NCBI GenBank assembly: GCA_034440575.1
Contig: JAOTOL010001327.1
Coordinates: forward strand, 248,001-312,000
Source: Imbricaverruca yamaguchii
Taxonomy: Eukaryota > Arthropoda > Thecostraca > Neoverrucidae
Direction: 5' to 3'
Length of the DNA stretch: 64,000 bases
The translations under genes and the position numbers were made by a program. The notes beneath the pieces were generated by a model. It saw nothing but the letters and a program-made list of their open reading frames with translations. It was not told the origin of the DNA and ran no database searches. Positions 43,690 through 55,557 of this stretch are shown one piece after another. The number at the start of each line of letters is the position of its first letter. Position 1 is the stretch's first letter.

Positions 43690-44985
43690 GGTGGATTGGA
43701 GTTTAGGGGCGCGTCGACGTCTAGGGTCATTTTGCGCCCATAACTGAATTGTAATCAATTTACAGTGCTGCTATCATAGCTTACTATCCATCTTCACGGG
43801 TGGGGGTATATCACGTCAAGGCGAGCTTGTCGAATGAAGATAAAAATATTCCCAGACGCTACGACCTCAGAGTCGTTCCCTATTAGTATACGTAAAGAAG
43901 GTTCGGTGTTCAACCGTCCTAAAATCTGGCATCGTAGAGGATCGAGCAGTGTACAGCCAACTAAAACATGGTATACGGTAAGCGGGTTAGAGTAGCGCGG
44001 ACATAGGGGACGGTCATCACCGGTAAGCATATAACTAGGTGTTGCGAAGGTATGGCCATCCTCAATCGGCAGAGTATTACTTCTTCCCGGCGTTTGGCTC
44101 GGTGAGAGGATAGCCACTTTCCTAGTGTCGGTTTTAAAACCCTGAGCTTTCTAGACTTGAAATTCCAGGTTCGTTGCCATTCTGACCGTATACTTAACAA
44201 TATAGTAGGGTATATATATCTTGGAGTGAGCCGTAGATTGACCACACGACCATTGCTAATGGCGTGTTTGGCGGTTATGTCAGCAGCTTCGTTTCCCGCG
44301 AGTCCAACATGGCTAGGAATCCAGCAGAATACGATATTTATTCCGATGTCATGTAAGGATTTTACAACTTCCATAATCCTCCGGACAAGTCGGTTATCCT
44401 GGTTAAAGATGTTCAGTGCCTGGAGACTGCTCAGAGAGTCTGTCTACATGCTTTGTGGACCGGTCTTTCTGTATAAAATAGAGGGCTTGCAGAATGGCAT
44501 ACAGTTCGGCAGTAAAAATCGAGGCTTGTGTCGGTAAACAGAAAGATCGAACACCTTGTCGACTTACGTAAGCACACCCGACACAAGAAACCGACTTTGA
44601 GCCGTCTGTGTAAATGCGCGAAAAGTCGTTATATTCGTGTATTTTTTCCAATGCTAACATTCGGAGTTCCTCCGGGTTTACCTGCCCTTTCTTTGAGCAG
44701 GTTAGTGTCATGTCAGTTTTCACTGGGACAACATGCCAAGGGGGAGTGCTCGGCGTGATTACACGTACTATGGAACGCGGCCGGATATTATATTCTCGAA
44801 GAATCGAGGACATACGAGTGGAAAACGGTAATCCACGCCGAATAATGTGGCGTGCATTTGATGCCCCCGAGAATATCCATCGATAGGCTGGATGGTTCCG
44901 GTTTTGAGCAACAACTGCATGCGTATCTCGCGCCCAATAACTTACGGTGAAGTGCAAGAGGTGGCTCGTCTACTTCTACCATTAC
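43690..44985 (-). mobile_element. 3' part of a second LINE: RNase H domain, C-terminal zinc segment and 3' UTR
   Basis: Reading on the minus strand, SRIYTDGSK and FTAELYAILQAL (about 44.46-44.62 kb) and CWIPSHVGLAGNEAAD (about 44.28-44.33 kb) are the catalytic-motif regions of a LINE-type ribonuclease H. They are followed by a degenerate CxxY...LTVYHVLVGC segment, which resembles the zinc-like C-terminus after RNase H in I/jockey/R1-like elements. The reading frame is broken at least twice. The 3' end at about 43690-43740 carries a GGGCGC...GCGCCCCTAA motif also found at 31.6 kb. The reverse transcriptase is missing, so this is an old truncated copy. Confidence 0.82.
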
Positions 44986-46204
44986 ACTAGCAGCCAGTGA
45001 GGTGCGAAAAGGCTCCAGTAGCGATGCGAAGAGCTACATTGTGGATCACATAAAGGCAACGCTTGGATGTGGCATTAAAGAGGTGTGTTGGTCCCCCGTC
45101 ACAACTAGCACCGTGCGACGGGGGACCTCAACCTCCAGGACTCCGTCAACCCCGGGGGACGGGCCGAGGGGGCGCGGCTACCCCGATAAAACTGAGCTGG
45201 TGGGCAGGACTGTGTAAGATGCCCTGCCTACTCAAAGCAAGGATAGTTGGTGTTGCAGGGCCAGATGAAGGACATGGATGTTGTGATGAAATTGGGATTG
45301 GAATGGGAGTGTATGGATGGAAGGACGAGTGAGGCCCTCTTGGTCTTACCCCTCGCCGGTACGATGGTCGCCGGGTCTTTGGGGCACTCAATCCCCCACC
45401 ACGGAAAGGTGGTACCTCGTCGAGGGAGGGGGGTGTATCATTGATCCTGACCCAGTTTGCTGGGGGAGGTGGGGGCGTATGACACCCATATCTAACTTCA
45501 GAAACTTCCGGCCAATTGCTTTTTTTTCAACGAAAGATCTCAATTAGTTGGGGCCCTGTGCACAACAAATTGTACCCCCTTTCAATTGCGACTTCAGATG
45601 CTCTCTCAAAGGTAGAAGAGCTATCCTTTCGTTTTGGTTCTCGACATCGGCCAAACTACAACGAAATATACCGCGGGAAGCTCCCCTTCTAGCTCATACA
45701 TGCGTGAGAAGCCCACCTCCTACAAATAAGTATTTTTGAGTCAATACAAATAAGTATTTCTTTATCTCAGCATGGGTCATTGGTATAGGATGCAGTATGC
45801 GGAACTTCGGCGCACTTGTGCGCGCCCTTTCTCCGCTGTCGCGAAGTTCCCCCCGCAAAGGGGTCAGACATTCCACCCAGAAAATGCCAGGTTAATTAGC
45901 CGACTTTAAATAAGCTAAAGTCACGCCGCCGTCGAAGTAGCGGCCGTCGCTGGCCATGGGGTCGAGCCGGTCGTACACACCGCCGGCGCCCGACCGCCGC
46001 CGGCGGCGCCCGCCGCGGAAGCGTCCGTCCGACTGACTCACACACCTATCACCGGCCGGTGTGATGGGCCGCGCCACGTGGCCCGCCTCTCTGGCGTGCG
46101 GTCAAGACCGCACCGCCGGCCGTCGACTTATTTCCGACGACGGGCCGCCGCCGCCGATCGGACGTGTTGACTGGAGCGACGGCGGGCGACGGACCGCCCG
46201 GCGG
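44986..46204. other. Intron 5-6, region upstream of the RNase H LINE
   Basis: Could include more decayed LINE sequence on the minus strand (an 81-codon proline-rich frame near 45.2-45.4 kb) but no motif proves it. Positions 45930-46190 are very GC- and CpG-rich. Confidence 0.4.
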
Positions 46205-47240
46205 CCCGGTCGGCTGGTCAGTCGGACCAGCTGGTCCGTCAGGTCGTCAGTCGGCCGGCTGGTCAGTCGGACCAGCTGGTCCGTCAGGTCGTCAGTCGGA
46301 CCAGCTGGTCCGTCAGGTCGTCAGTCGGCCGGCTGGTCAGTCGGACCAGCTGGTCCGTCAGGTCGTCAGTCGGACCAGCTGGTCAGTCGGACCAGCTGGT
46401 CCGTCAGGTCGTCAGTCGGCCGACTGGTCAGTCGGACCAGCTGGTCCGTCAGGTCGTCAGTCGGACCAGCTGGTCAGTCGGACCAGCTGGTCCGTCAGGT
46501 CGTCAGTCGGACCAGCTGGTCAGTCGGACCAGCTGGTCCGTCAGGTCGTCAGTCGGCCGACTGGTCAGTCGGACCAGCTGGTCCGTCAGGTCGTCAGTCG
46601 ACCGGCTGGTCAGTCGGACCAGCTGGTCCGTCAGGTCGTCAGTCGGCCGGCTGGTCAGTCGGACCAGCTGGTCCGTCAGGTCGTCAGTCGGACCAGCTGG
46701 TCCGTCAGGTCGTCAGTCGGCCGACTGGTCAGTCGGACCAGCTGGTCCGTCAGGTCGTCAGTCGGCCGGCTGGTCAGTCGGACCAGCTGGTCCGTCAGGT
46801 CGTCAGTCGACCGGCTGGTCAGTCAGGTCTACCTGACTGACCAGCTGGTCCGAGCAATGAGCAGCTGGTCAGTCGGACCAGCTGGTCCGTCAGGTCGTCA
46901 GTCGACCGGCTGGTCAGTCGACCGGCTGGTCAGTCGGACCAGCTGGTCCGTCAGGTCGTCAGTCGGCCGGCTGGTCAGTCGGACCAGCTGGTCCGTCAGG
47001 TCGTCAGTCGGCCGACTGGTCAGTCGGACCAGCTGGTCCGTCAGGTCGTCAGTCGGCCGGCTGGTCAGTCGGACCAGCTGGTCCGTCAGGTCGTCAGTCG
47101 GCCGGCTGGTCAGTCGGACCAGCTGGTCAGTCGGACCAGCTGGTCCGTCAGGTCGTCAGTCGGACCAGCTGGTCCGTCAGGTCGTCAGTCGGCCGGCTGG
47201 TCAGTCGGACCAGCTGGTCCGTCAGGTCACCAGTCGGCCG
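46205..47240. repeat. 22/45-bp composite minisatellite, about 1 kb
   Basis: Built from GTCGGACCAGCTGGTCCGTC, AGGTCGTC and AGTCGGCCGGCTGGTC modules. Both modules are near-palindromic (GGACCAGCTGGTCC). A 428-codon plus-strand frame spans it but consists only of the repeat. One inverted unit occurs at 46814-46845. Confidence 0.96.
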
Positions 47241-49280
47241 GCCTGTCACCTGGCGTGTCGGTCCGTGTGTCAGATGTCGAGTCAGCAGATGAGTCGGTCA
47301 GTTTGTCGGTCAGCACATCGGCCCATGTGGAAGCTGAGACGTCAGCCATGCGCCAGTCGACCGCCATGGTGGTCAACAAGCCGACACTACCAGCTGACTG
47401 CTGCTCTTAGGCGTCGTTTGAAAGTGAGAGTACGTTGGGGGCGGAGGTGATAATGGGCGCCCGGCGTAATCGATGACAGAACCCGGCGGATAGGTGACAA
47501 CGCCTCGCGGAATGGGTGTCAGCGACTGAACATTTATTGGTACAGGTGGCCCTGAAACGAACAACGTACCAACGATGTCTGCGACGACCCAGCTGTTCCA
47601 TTTAGACTCGATTTTTTAAATCCAAAAAACATCTTGACTTAAGAAAGTAAATTCGCTGAGATAAGCAATGGCACGCTTAGTTGGAAAAGAATACTCAGTT
47701 GGCTGATCAATTAGATATTTGGCAGCAGAACAATATATAAAGCAACATATCTGGAACATGGAAGCATGTGAATCTACAGGCCAAGATACCATCGGTCTAC
47801 TCAAACACATAAAACCCTGGAACCAGCACAGTTAAAGTATTTTTGCTTGACACTCATTAATCTTATTATTAATAAAGCGCTCCAGCCATAATACATTAGT
47901 GCCCCGAAACTCTGCGTATCCGTCCACCACAGCTGTGGTTAAGATAACAGTATCATGACGAATATTAACGCCACAACTAATCATGCGGGAGTGCTACGCA
48001 TGATGAAATACGACGCCTGCTGATGTTTGATGTAAATAAAACCCGAATATATATCGTGGCTTATCAGTTTCTCAGCAGAGACTGGCATCGTAGCGCAGCT
48101 ACATCCCCGTTCACTATTTCCATACTAATGCACATGAAGTGCACTCAGCTTCTTCCAGGCCCGTGTCCCGCCCATGAGCGACACCATCTCCGACACACCC
48201 ACACGGAAATCCTATCGCCCGATCGCACTGTCGACGACTCGACACGTCGTTTGCCGGCGGCGCGCGAACCGCGGCGGCACCGCCCAGACCGGGCCGCAGT
48301 GGGAGCGGCATGCCTCCACCTGACATCACCGCCGCAGACTGCACGCCTTCACACCGCCGCGGTGGTCCGACACAGGCGAGATCCGCCGCCGCCGCGCCGG
48401 CCGTGCTCGCAGCGTCGCCGACAATGGTCAAGCGCTGTGTGCACCGGCATTTGGCGCCATTCGCCGCGCATATATGGCGCGCGACTGGCGATAACTCATC
48501 GGACCGGAGGCGGTGCAAGGGCGACGAGCTGCGCCTGCCGCTGGGCGCCGAGTCGATTGCGAACTGTCGGCGTCGGTCGCCACAGACCGGAGACAGACGC
48601 AGGCAGGCGACTGTGCGTGCCGGGAAGGTCAAGTGCGCACGCCTGTTACCATACATGGCTGGTTAGCCACCGACTGCCAAACTTTCTGTTCAAAATGCGC
48701 ACATTTTAGTGCGCACTGAGTTCAATAGTTGGTTAATTAGGCTCACATGTTGTTGGATCGTTTGACCGAAATGGCTTTAAAGTGCCATAATCCAGGAACT
48801 AGTATTTTGAGAAGAGGCGCCAATAAGCTGCACGGCGGGATTTTTTTGGGAAATTAATTAGGTCAAAATTGGGTGAATGGTGCCTGCTAATGCTACAGTC
48901 CATTAGTATTGACAAACCAGAATAGTCACAAAGGGCACAGGCCTGATGGAACTCTAAAAAGCTACTGGTGGCCCTAGCTCACCGTGCCGTGAATATACGG
49001 AATTAATGGAGGGAGGTGATTGAAATGCTAGACTCATTAACATTTTCTATATGTTCCCATTGCAGATATCGGTGCGAGGGTTCGGTATTACATCTGACTT
49101 GAGCAACCAATTGGTGGAGAAGATTTCTTGACCATGAACATCGGAATACCGATCACATGGTCTTCCGGCGTTCCTTCCAAAAGTACCTTGGATCATATGG
49201 ACTGAATTCAATATTGTGAGTGGTTAGTGCCGGGTAGCGTAACGCCCCAGGCGCCTATCCGGCAGGGACGGCGTACTCAC
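47241..49280. other. Intron 5-6, part next to exon 5
   Basis: A GC- and CpG-rich block at 48220-48620 has overlapping frames on both strands without domains; the rest is unique. Confidence 0.5.
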
Positions 49281-49430
49281 TCGAGGTATTCTGTGAGGTA
49301 GTGCCGACTGCAGTTGGACCAAGACCACGGGAAGGTGTTGTGGTCCAGCATCCTTGACATGACATAGTGCACCTTGTCCGGGCCCATGTACGGCTTGCAC
49401 TTGGAGTCGTCGTCGTGTGGAATATTCAAT
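49281..49430 (-). CDS. ADAMTS9/20-like: ADAMTS exon 5: third zinc ligand and Met-turn
   Basis: Completes the zinc motif as VLNIPHDDD (His185 third ligand, Asp186 reprolysin-type). It then carries a calcium/structural segment with KCKPYMGPDK and the Met-turn YVMSRML (Met204), followed by FPWSWSNCSRHYLTEYL. These are all hallmarks of active ADAMTS enzymes. Asn replaces the Gly of the generic HExxHxxGxxH motif, as I recall for ADAMTS9/20. Acceptor TTGCAG, donor GTGAGT, phase 2 at both ends. A roughly 60-bp repeat array starts just upstream. Confidence 0.96.
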
Positions 49431-49435
49431 CTGCA

Positions 49436-49760
49436 ACATAGCGGTGCAGGTAACTGATGAGATCACAAGGACCTTTGGAAGCTGTGGTGCAGTAAATGTA
49501 AGTGCAGGCAACTGATGAGATCACTTGGGGCTTGGGAAGCTGGGATGGGGGTAACTGGAGGTGCAGGCAACTGATAAGATCACTAGGGGATTGGGAAACT
49601 GTGGTGCAGGCAACTGGATGTACAGGTACCTGATGAGATCACTAGGGGATTGGGAAGCTTCGGCGATGATAACTGAAGGTGCAGTAGCTGGGGCTACAAG
49701 CAACTAGGGGTTCAGGTAACTCGGGGTGCCTGGTTCGAAGTCCTGGTGCGGATGACAGGG
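49436..49760. repeat. About 60-bp array upstream of exon 5
   Basis: About five copies of GTGCAGGCAACTGATGAGATCAC plus GGGGATTGGGAAGCTGTGG, starting about 10 bp from the acceptor. Confidence 0.87.
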
Positions 49761-50169
49761 ATGCAGGTGATTGATGTTAAGCTAGCACAGCCAACCGGAG
49801 CACGGGCTCTGTAAATGATCGTGGTCTTTTCCGCAGCCTAGCAATGTCGACGAACGTTCCCCAAAGGTGCAGTTTCAGGCAAGATTTTGCGTTTTTCGAC
49901 ATTGTATTGCAAAAACGAGCATCTATCGCAGGATACATTTTATTTTTCTCGCATAGACTCAATGAGAAGGAGCAACGCCGAGAGAGTTATATCCATAAAC
50001 CGTTTTCCGCTTGTGGAGGAGGTGGGGGCTCCTAGGCAGTGTTCCCTTGTCTGTGCAAAACACGTGCATACTATGACGTATTTTAAATCAGACATTATAG
50101 GCACAGTGCAACGCCCAGCGAAGTACACAGTGAACCACACCGAGAAACAGAAATAATGTTTTTACGCTG
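49761..50169. other. Intron 4-5, unique part
   Basis: No feature recognised. Confidence 0.5.
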
Positions 50170-50513
50170 ATGCGATAAGTCACCGAAAGTGGCCACGGCA
50201 TCCACACGTATTTCGCGGCACTCTTACGTGTCAGACAAGTTACTGCACGTGCCTCGCAGTATCGACACGTGTCCGACAAGTTACTGCACGTGGCTCTCAG
50301 CATTCGCACGCGCCTCGCGGCACCCACACGTGACCGACAAGTTGCTGCACGTTCCCCCACAATATCGGCACCCCGTCTGGGTGTACTCACATGTGTCCAA
50401 TAAGTTGCTGCACGTTCTCCCGCAATATCGGTACGCGTCTGGCGGTGCTCACACGTGTCCAATAAGTTACTGCACGTGACCCGCAGCATCCACACGCGTC
50501 TGGCGGTACTCAC
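50170..50513. repeat. About 60-bp array seeded at the exon 4 donor
   Basis: Five copies of CACACGTGTCCAATAAG or CGACAAGTTACTGCACGT; the true border is CACACGTGTCCGAGCTC on the plus strand. Each unit repeats the last exon bases and the donor region, with more changes farther out. Confidence 0.93.
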
Positions 50514-50666
50514 ACGTGTCCGAGCTCGTGAGCGACGGTGAAGGCGGCGCTGAGCCCGTTGTCCTGGATGATGGAGCAGGAGGAGCGCGGGTCGCACATG
50601 GTGCCCAGCTCAGCTAGACCGAGCGTGTCGCAGCGACGCAGACCCGGGTTACGGCAGATGTTCTCC
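50514..50666 (-). CDS. ADAMTS9/20-like: ADAMTS exon 4: catalytic domain with HELGH zinc-binding site
   Basis: Residues 130-179 include [34 protein letters not shown] and TVAHELGH. His175 and His179 are zinc ligands and Glu176 is the catalytic base. The exon ends within the next Val codon (phase 2) before GTGAGT, so an intron splits the zinc motif. This is the strongest evidence that the enzyme is catalytic. Both edges of the exon are copied into flanking tandem arrays. Confidence 0.97.
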
Positions 50667-51420
50667 CTGAAACGGCCGGCCGAGGTTAGGGGCCAGAGGT
50701 CAGGTCAGGTCAAGTGTGGTACGGTGAGAGGCAGACATAGGTGGCACAAATGAAGTTACACAGATGTCTTCCCCGAAAGTCGGCCGAGGTCAGAGGTCGG
50801 ATCAGGCCACGTCAAGTGTGGTGTGGCGAGAGGACAGACACATGATACACAGATCATGGTTACGGCAAATGTTCCTCCTGCAACAGCCGATCAAGATCGG
50901 AGGTCAGAGGTCAGGTCACGTTGCGTGTGGTGTGGTGAGAGGTCAGACACAGGCGACAGAGACTCGGGTTACACAGATGTTCTCCTTACAACGGCCGGCC
51001 GAGGTCATAGTCGTGTGCAGTAAGTATGGTGTGAGGTCAGGTCAGGTGTGGTGGGAGACCAGACAGGACAGGCGACAGAACCGAGCTGTGGTAGATGTTT
51101 TCCTGCAACAGTCAGCTAAATTCGGAGGCCAATGGTCAGAGGTAAAGTCAGGTCAGGTGCGATGTATGACCTGAGGTCAGGTCGGGTGTTGTGAGAGGTC
51201 AGACACGGGGTATCGGCGGAATAAATTTGGGTTACAGGCAGATGTTCTCCTTGCAACAGCCGGCCGAGGTCAAGGGTCAGGTCAATTGTGGTGTGCAATT
51301 TGAGGGCAGAGTGCGTGGTAATAGGTCAACAAAGGTAGACAGTGGGTCAGACCGGCATTACGGTAGATAATCTGCCAACAGTAGCCGACCGATGTCAGAG
51401 ATTAGGTAAGGCCATGTGTA
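50667..51420. repeat. About 105-145-bp array seeded at the exon 4 acceptor
   Basis: The exon start (plus strand GGGTTACGGCAGATGTTCTCC) and adjoining CGGCCGGCCGAGGTCAGAGG recur near 50763, 50867, 50976, 51091, 51238 and 51364 with increasing divergence. Each copy keeps roughly 25 exon bases plus an acceptor-like AG. Confidence 0.94.
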
Positions 51421-52039
51421 ATGAGGTGTGGGACTTGGGGTCAGGCCAGATCTACAGGTGGCATCTGGTGCGATCACCGACTGACTTAGGCTTGTCTGTC
51501 TGTCGCAGGCTATAAGGTAATGCTCTAATATCAGACGACACTCAGCATAAACAGCAATATGTACCCAGGTCAGGCAACATAAAATGTTGCCCGGCGAAGG
51601 GATAGATGACATTAAAGAAATTGATTCTGGGTGCGGGTGATGAATGCATCTGCGCATGTAACTTTGTACTATTCCGCAAACACTCAAGCACGTGGAGCTG
51701 CATATGGCTCCAGCTGATCGATATTAGCGGGAAGGTTGTGACTGTGGATGACAAGCTTGCAAGGGAGAGACATTTGTCCTCCCAATAGCACATAAGGCAG
51801 CACTCATGCATCTAACATCACTTCGTTCTCCGTGCTCGGATGCAAGGTGATAGCGTGCAAAAGGGAAGGAATGTGTCCTGCTCACTCCTCCGAAAACCGA
51901 TAAGGCAGCGATTGATTGCATGAATTGCATATTTTCACTGCACCGGTATGGAGCCACAACATTAATAGCCAACCATTAATCGCCAGCCATAGGATCAGCC
52001 ATGAATCAGCCCTGGGGAACATGTCTAGGTTTGTGCCAG
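51421..52039. other. Intron 3-4, unique part
   Basis: No feature recognised. Confidence 0.5.
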
Positions 52040-52245
52040 CCCTCTGTCCCTCTCTCTCTGACTATTTGTCGCTTATTTTGCGTTTGGTGTTTCTTCGTTT
52101 CTCTCTCCCTCTCTCATTCTCTCTTTTCCACACACTCTCTCCCTTTCTCTCCCTCTTCTCCTACTCTTTCTCTCCTTCGTTCTCGCTCTCGCTTTCGCTC
52201 TCCCTTTCGCTCTCGCTTTCGCTCTCGCTCTCCCAGGCTATCTTC
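52040..52245. repeat. Pyrimidine (CT)-rich tract
   Basis: About 200 bp of CTCT, CTTT and TCGCTCTCGCTT elements, low complexity. Confidence 0.9.
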
Positions 52246-54779
52246 CGTTAGCTCCCGAAGCCAGCTGATCAGTAGTTCAGTCCCTAGATGCAGTCAAGGC
52301 CATGGCATTCAGCGGGTATTGCGGACCTGTTGACACACACAATAATTCAAGGCCCGAAATAGAGGGTGTTCGCCCATCAGCCTTCCGGCCGGTATTGCAA
52401 CCTTCATCCGGGGCCGGTTTGGTGAGGAATAGCCCCCGGATATATCAATAAGACTGCCTGGACTGTACATACTTCCAGCGACGCGATTAATCCGGGTGTA
52501 GCTAAGGTAAATAAGCCACATTAATTTCCAGCGTAGTAACCCAATTAGAACATTCCACGAGATACGATCTGCATGCACAGCTGTGTTTGTTGAACCAATG
52601 AAAGGAAAATGCAAAGTTCCGTATAATGTCAAACAAGGAAGCGACGTGAAGAGCTATTTGAATGGGCCTAAATGATAAGCTACAAGCCAGTATACTAAAG
52701 TACGTAATTGACTGTAATGGTTCTATCACGACACAAGTCTTACGTGACGCCATTCACTGAACGACATTATAATAATTACGGGCCCACAAATCACGCCGGC
52801 TTACAGCATGCTGCCGGTTTTGACAAACGTACTGGTTAGCCGACGCCTGGTCGTGACAGAGGACAACGCTTATCGCCGCCCATCGGACACCTGGAGGCTG
52901 TTGCTGGAACGGCCAGCAACAGCCGCCGCCGCGATCCTGACCCGACCTGACCCGCCCTGACCTGACCTGACCGGACCGGATCGGTCCCGACGCGGTCACA
53001 GCGGCGAATGTGGGGCGACTGCCGGCCCCACCGCCCCGCCGCGTCTGCTCCGCTGCAGCCGCCTCATCAGAGATCCGACGGCGAACGACTGCAAGTCTCG
53101 GAACGCAGTCCACCGCAAGACTAGCGGCAGCGGCGGGCGAGGGGTCGGCGTGGTCGTGCGGTGCTGCGGCGGTGGTGGATGGTAGTGGCCTGCGGCGGCT
53201 CAGCAGCGGTGTCTCGAGCGATGTCTGCTGTCGAGCCTGCTCCTGGTGTTCCGCACCGTGGTGGGTCTGCGGCGTCTGCGGTTACTGCTCGTGTCAGTGT
53301 GTCAGCGTTTGGCATGTGTATCGTATTTGGTGTGTTGTGGTGGTGTGGCGTTTGTGTGAATGGATTGGTGCGGTAGGGCATCTGCTGGTGCGGCAATTGG
53401 ATCGGGCCGATCTGGCATCAATATCGCGTAGTAGTGCCATGCTATGACTAGGTTGCCTGGCTGTGCGATACATGTAGACAATGTTGCTGCGGTATCCATC
53501 GTGCCTTGACAGGTGATGTCCATAGTGTATGGTATACCATACACTATAGACCCCGTGGACCATACACCATATATCATACACTATATACCGTACACCCAGT
53601 GGACAGTGTATGCACCGTCCACGAGGCGGGTGGTAGTGCGGTGTCTGGTGCTGGTGTGGTGTGCATGGTGCACGGTGGTGTGGTAGAAGTATTTGAGGCC
53701 CTCGTACATGAGCCACACCAACACAGCACGGCACCTCGGTCTGTGTAGCGTCACGGATGGGACCGATGCCCGCGGCGTCGCCATCGGCACTGTCGGCAGC
53801 GTCGGCGCCTGTCAGCGACCGTGGCGCGCTTGACGGTCGCAGCCGTGCAAGGTCGCGCGGTCGGCCGGCCGGCACGCGGAAGCCGGCCGAAGAGGCGGCC
53901 CGGCCGACCGGCAGTGATGAATGGCACGCTGACCTGGCCAGGCGTGTAACAGGCGGACGCATTAGCGTGGCAACATCTCACGCCGCCGTGATCAAGTCTT
54001 GGCCGCCGAGGGGACGGACGCGGTCAGTGCCTGTGCGCGTCGACCAAATCGTCCTCGTCGGCGTCGGCAGCGCCGGGCGTCGGGCGCGACGACCGCTGCG
54101 GGCCAGCGCCGTCAGTGGTCACCTCCGGCGGGCGCCGGTGTCGTCAGCTCTGCGGTGGGCGTGAGCGATTCTCTCGCGGTCCTCTGTTTACGCTGCCTCT
54201 CGAACATGGTGGCGCTGAGCCAGCAGCGGCGCGGCCACTCACGGCAGCGCGGATAAAAACGCGGAGGACCGGCGGACGCGCACGCCCGTGAGACCCGTGG
54301 CAAACAGCCACCTGACGTGCCTGCCACGTGACAAGCCGGTTCTCGGAAGGCGCCATGTTTGCTCTCGTGCTGGACACGTCCGAGAACACATTGCACGCGG
54401 CGAACGAGGAGCCGCTCCACTTCCGCGTCCCAGCGTAACAAAGCCGGCCGCCGGCCAGGCCAGGGGCCATCCCCATCCTCCTCGTCTTTGTTGCTAGCAA
54501 CAAAGCGACGAACACTTTCGAGGAAGGTCAGGGAGACAAAGGTGTCAGCACGTAATACGAGCCATTATCCACTACATCACACCATCGTCTGCAGCACATA
54601 CTTGGCTTGCACACAAATCTGCGGCGACTGGAACAATTAATCGGGGCGGGTATCGGCAGGGTCTGGAAGCGCTACCCCACCTGCCGCCGTGTCTTTCGAA
54701 GTGCCAGCACCGTGGCCGAGGCTTGGCTGGACCTCGGAAAACTCTCTATCTGACGCAACTGACCGCTAGACGGGACTCG
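52246..54779. other. Intron 3-4 with large GC-rich blocks
   Basis: Positions 52800-53300 and 53750-54480 are GC- and CpG-rich; 52925-52985 has CCTGACC repeats. Many overlapping frames but no domain or splice structure. GATAAAAACG at 54250 is TATA-like, but no promoter is supported. Confidence 0.45.
53522..53547. other. Perfect 26-bp palindrome
   Basis: ATAGTGTATGGTA is followed directly by its exact reverse complement; related CCATACACCATATATC sequences follow within 50 bp. Confidence 0.9.
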
Positions 54780-54960
54780 GGAGGACGAACCTCGGCCAGA
54801 GCTCGGACGAGGTTCGGCCAGAGCTCGGACGAGCCTCGGCCAGAGCTCGGACGAGGTTCGGCCAGATCTTTGACGAGCCTCGGTCAGGTCTTGGACGAGC
54901 CTCGGTCTGATCTCGGTCGAGGTTCGGCCAGACCTCGCACGAGGCTCAGTCGGAAAATGA
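54780..54960. repeat. 24-bp minisatellite (CTCGGCCAGAGCTCGGACGAGGTT)n in part
   Basis: About seven copies alternating GAGCTCGGACGAGGTTCGGCC and CTTGGACGAGCCTCGGTCAG forms. Confidence 0.92.
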
Positions 54961-55557
54961 ACACGGCAAGGCTTGGCCGAGCGAGATTCGGCATGACATT
55001 GTACGACGTTCGTTGGGGTCGCCAATGAAGTTTGGCGGAATTAGACAGAGGTTGGTTTGACATTGGCCGAGATGCTTGCCAGCGGCGGCCCAATCATGTC
55101 TACCCGTCTGGCAACGGCGCTGCACTGGACCGTATTTGGGTGTCGTGTGGTGGCGACTGCGGAGCCTGCTCAATACGGCCCAGAGGTGGGTCTGGAAATC
55201 AGTGACCCGAGGGCTGGTCGGATACTCATGTTTGTTGCGCTGCTGGACATGCCTGATGCCTATTAGACCATCGATGAGTCTGTTTACACACGAGTGAGAT
55301 CTGCAATTAGCATGACCAGACGAAGCGGTTTCGATTAGCTTCACCATATCCACCATGGACGTCAGTATAAAGTTACAGACTCCGCAGAGCATGACGCTGG
55401 TGGAGAACGTATATGAAGATAAAACGCCAGTATCAACTGATAAACTAGTGTCTGATACTAATACTGATACTGATGGAAACTGACAGTTTCTACTAAAGCC
55501 AGTTTCTACTAACACTCAAGAATCACATCACATTTATGTGTGTGACGTTATTGAGGT
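54961..55557. other. Intron 3-4, unique part
   Basis: No feature recognised. Confidence 0.5.

Noticed and set aside
46061..47450. 428-codon plus-strand ORF
   Set aside because: Repeat-derived frame of the GGACCAGCTGGTCC array.
53294..54515. Nested gene(s) in the GC-rich stretch
   Set aside because: Up to 222-codon frames exist, but on both strands over the same bases and with no domain, as expected for GC-rich DNA lacking stop codons.
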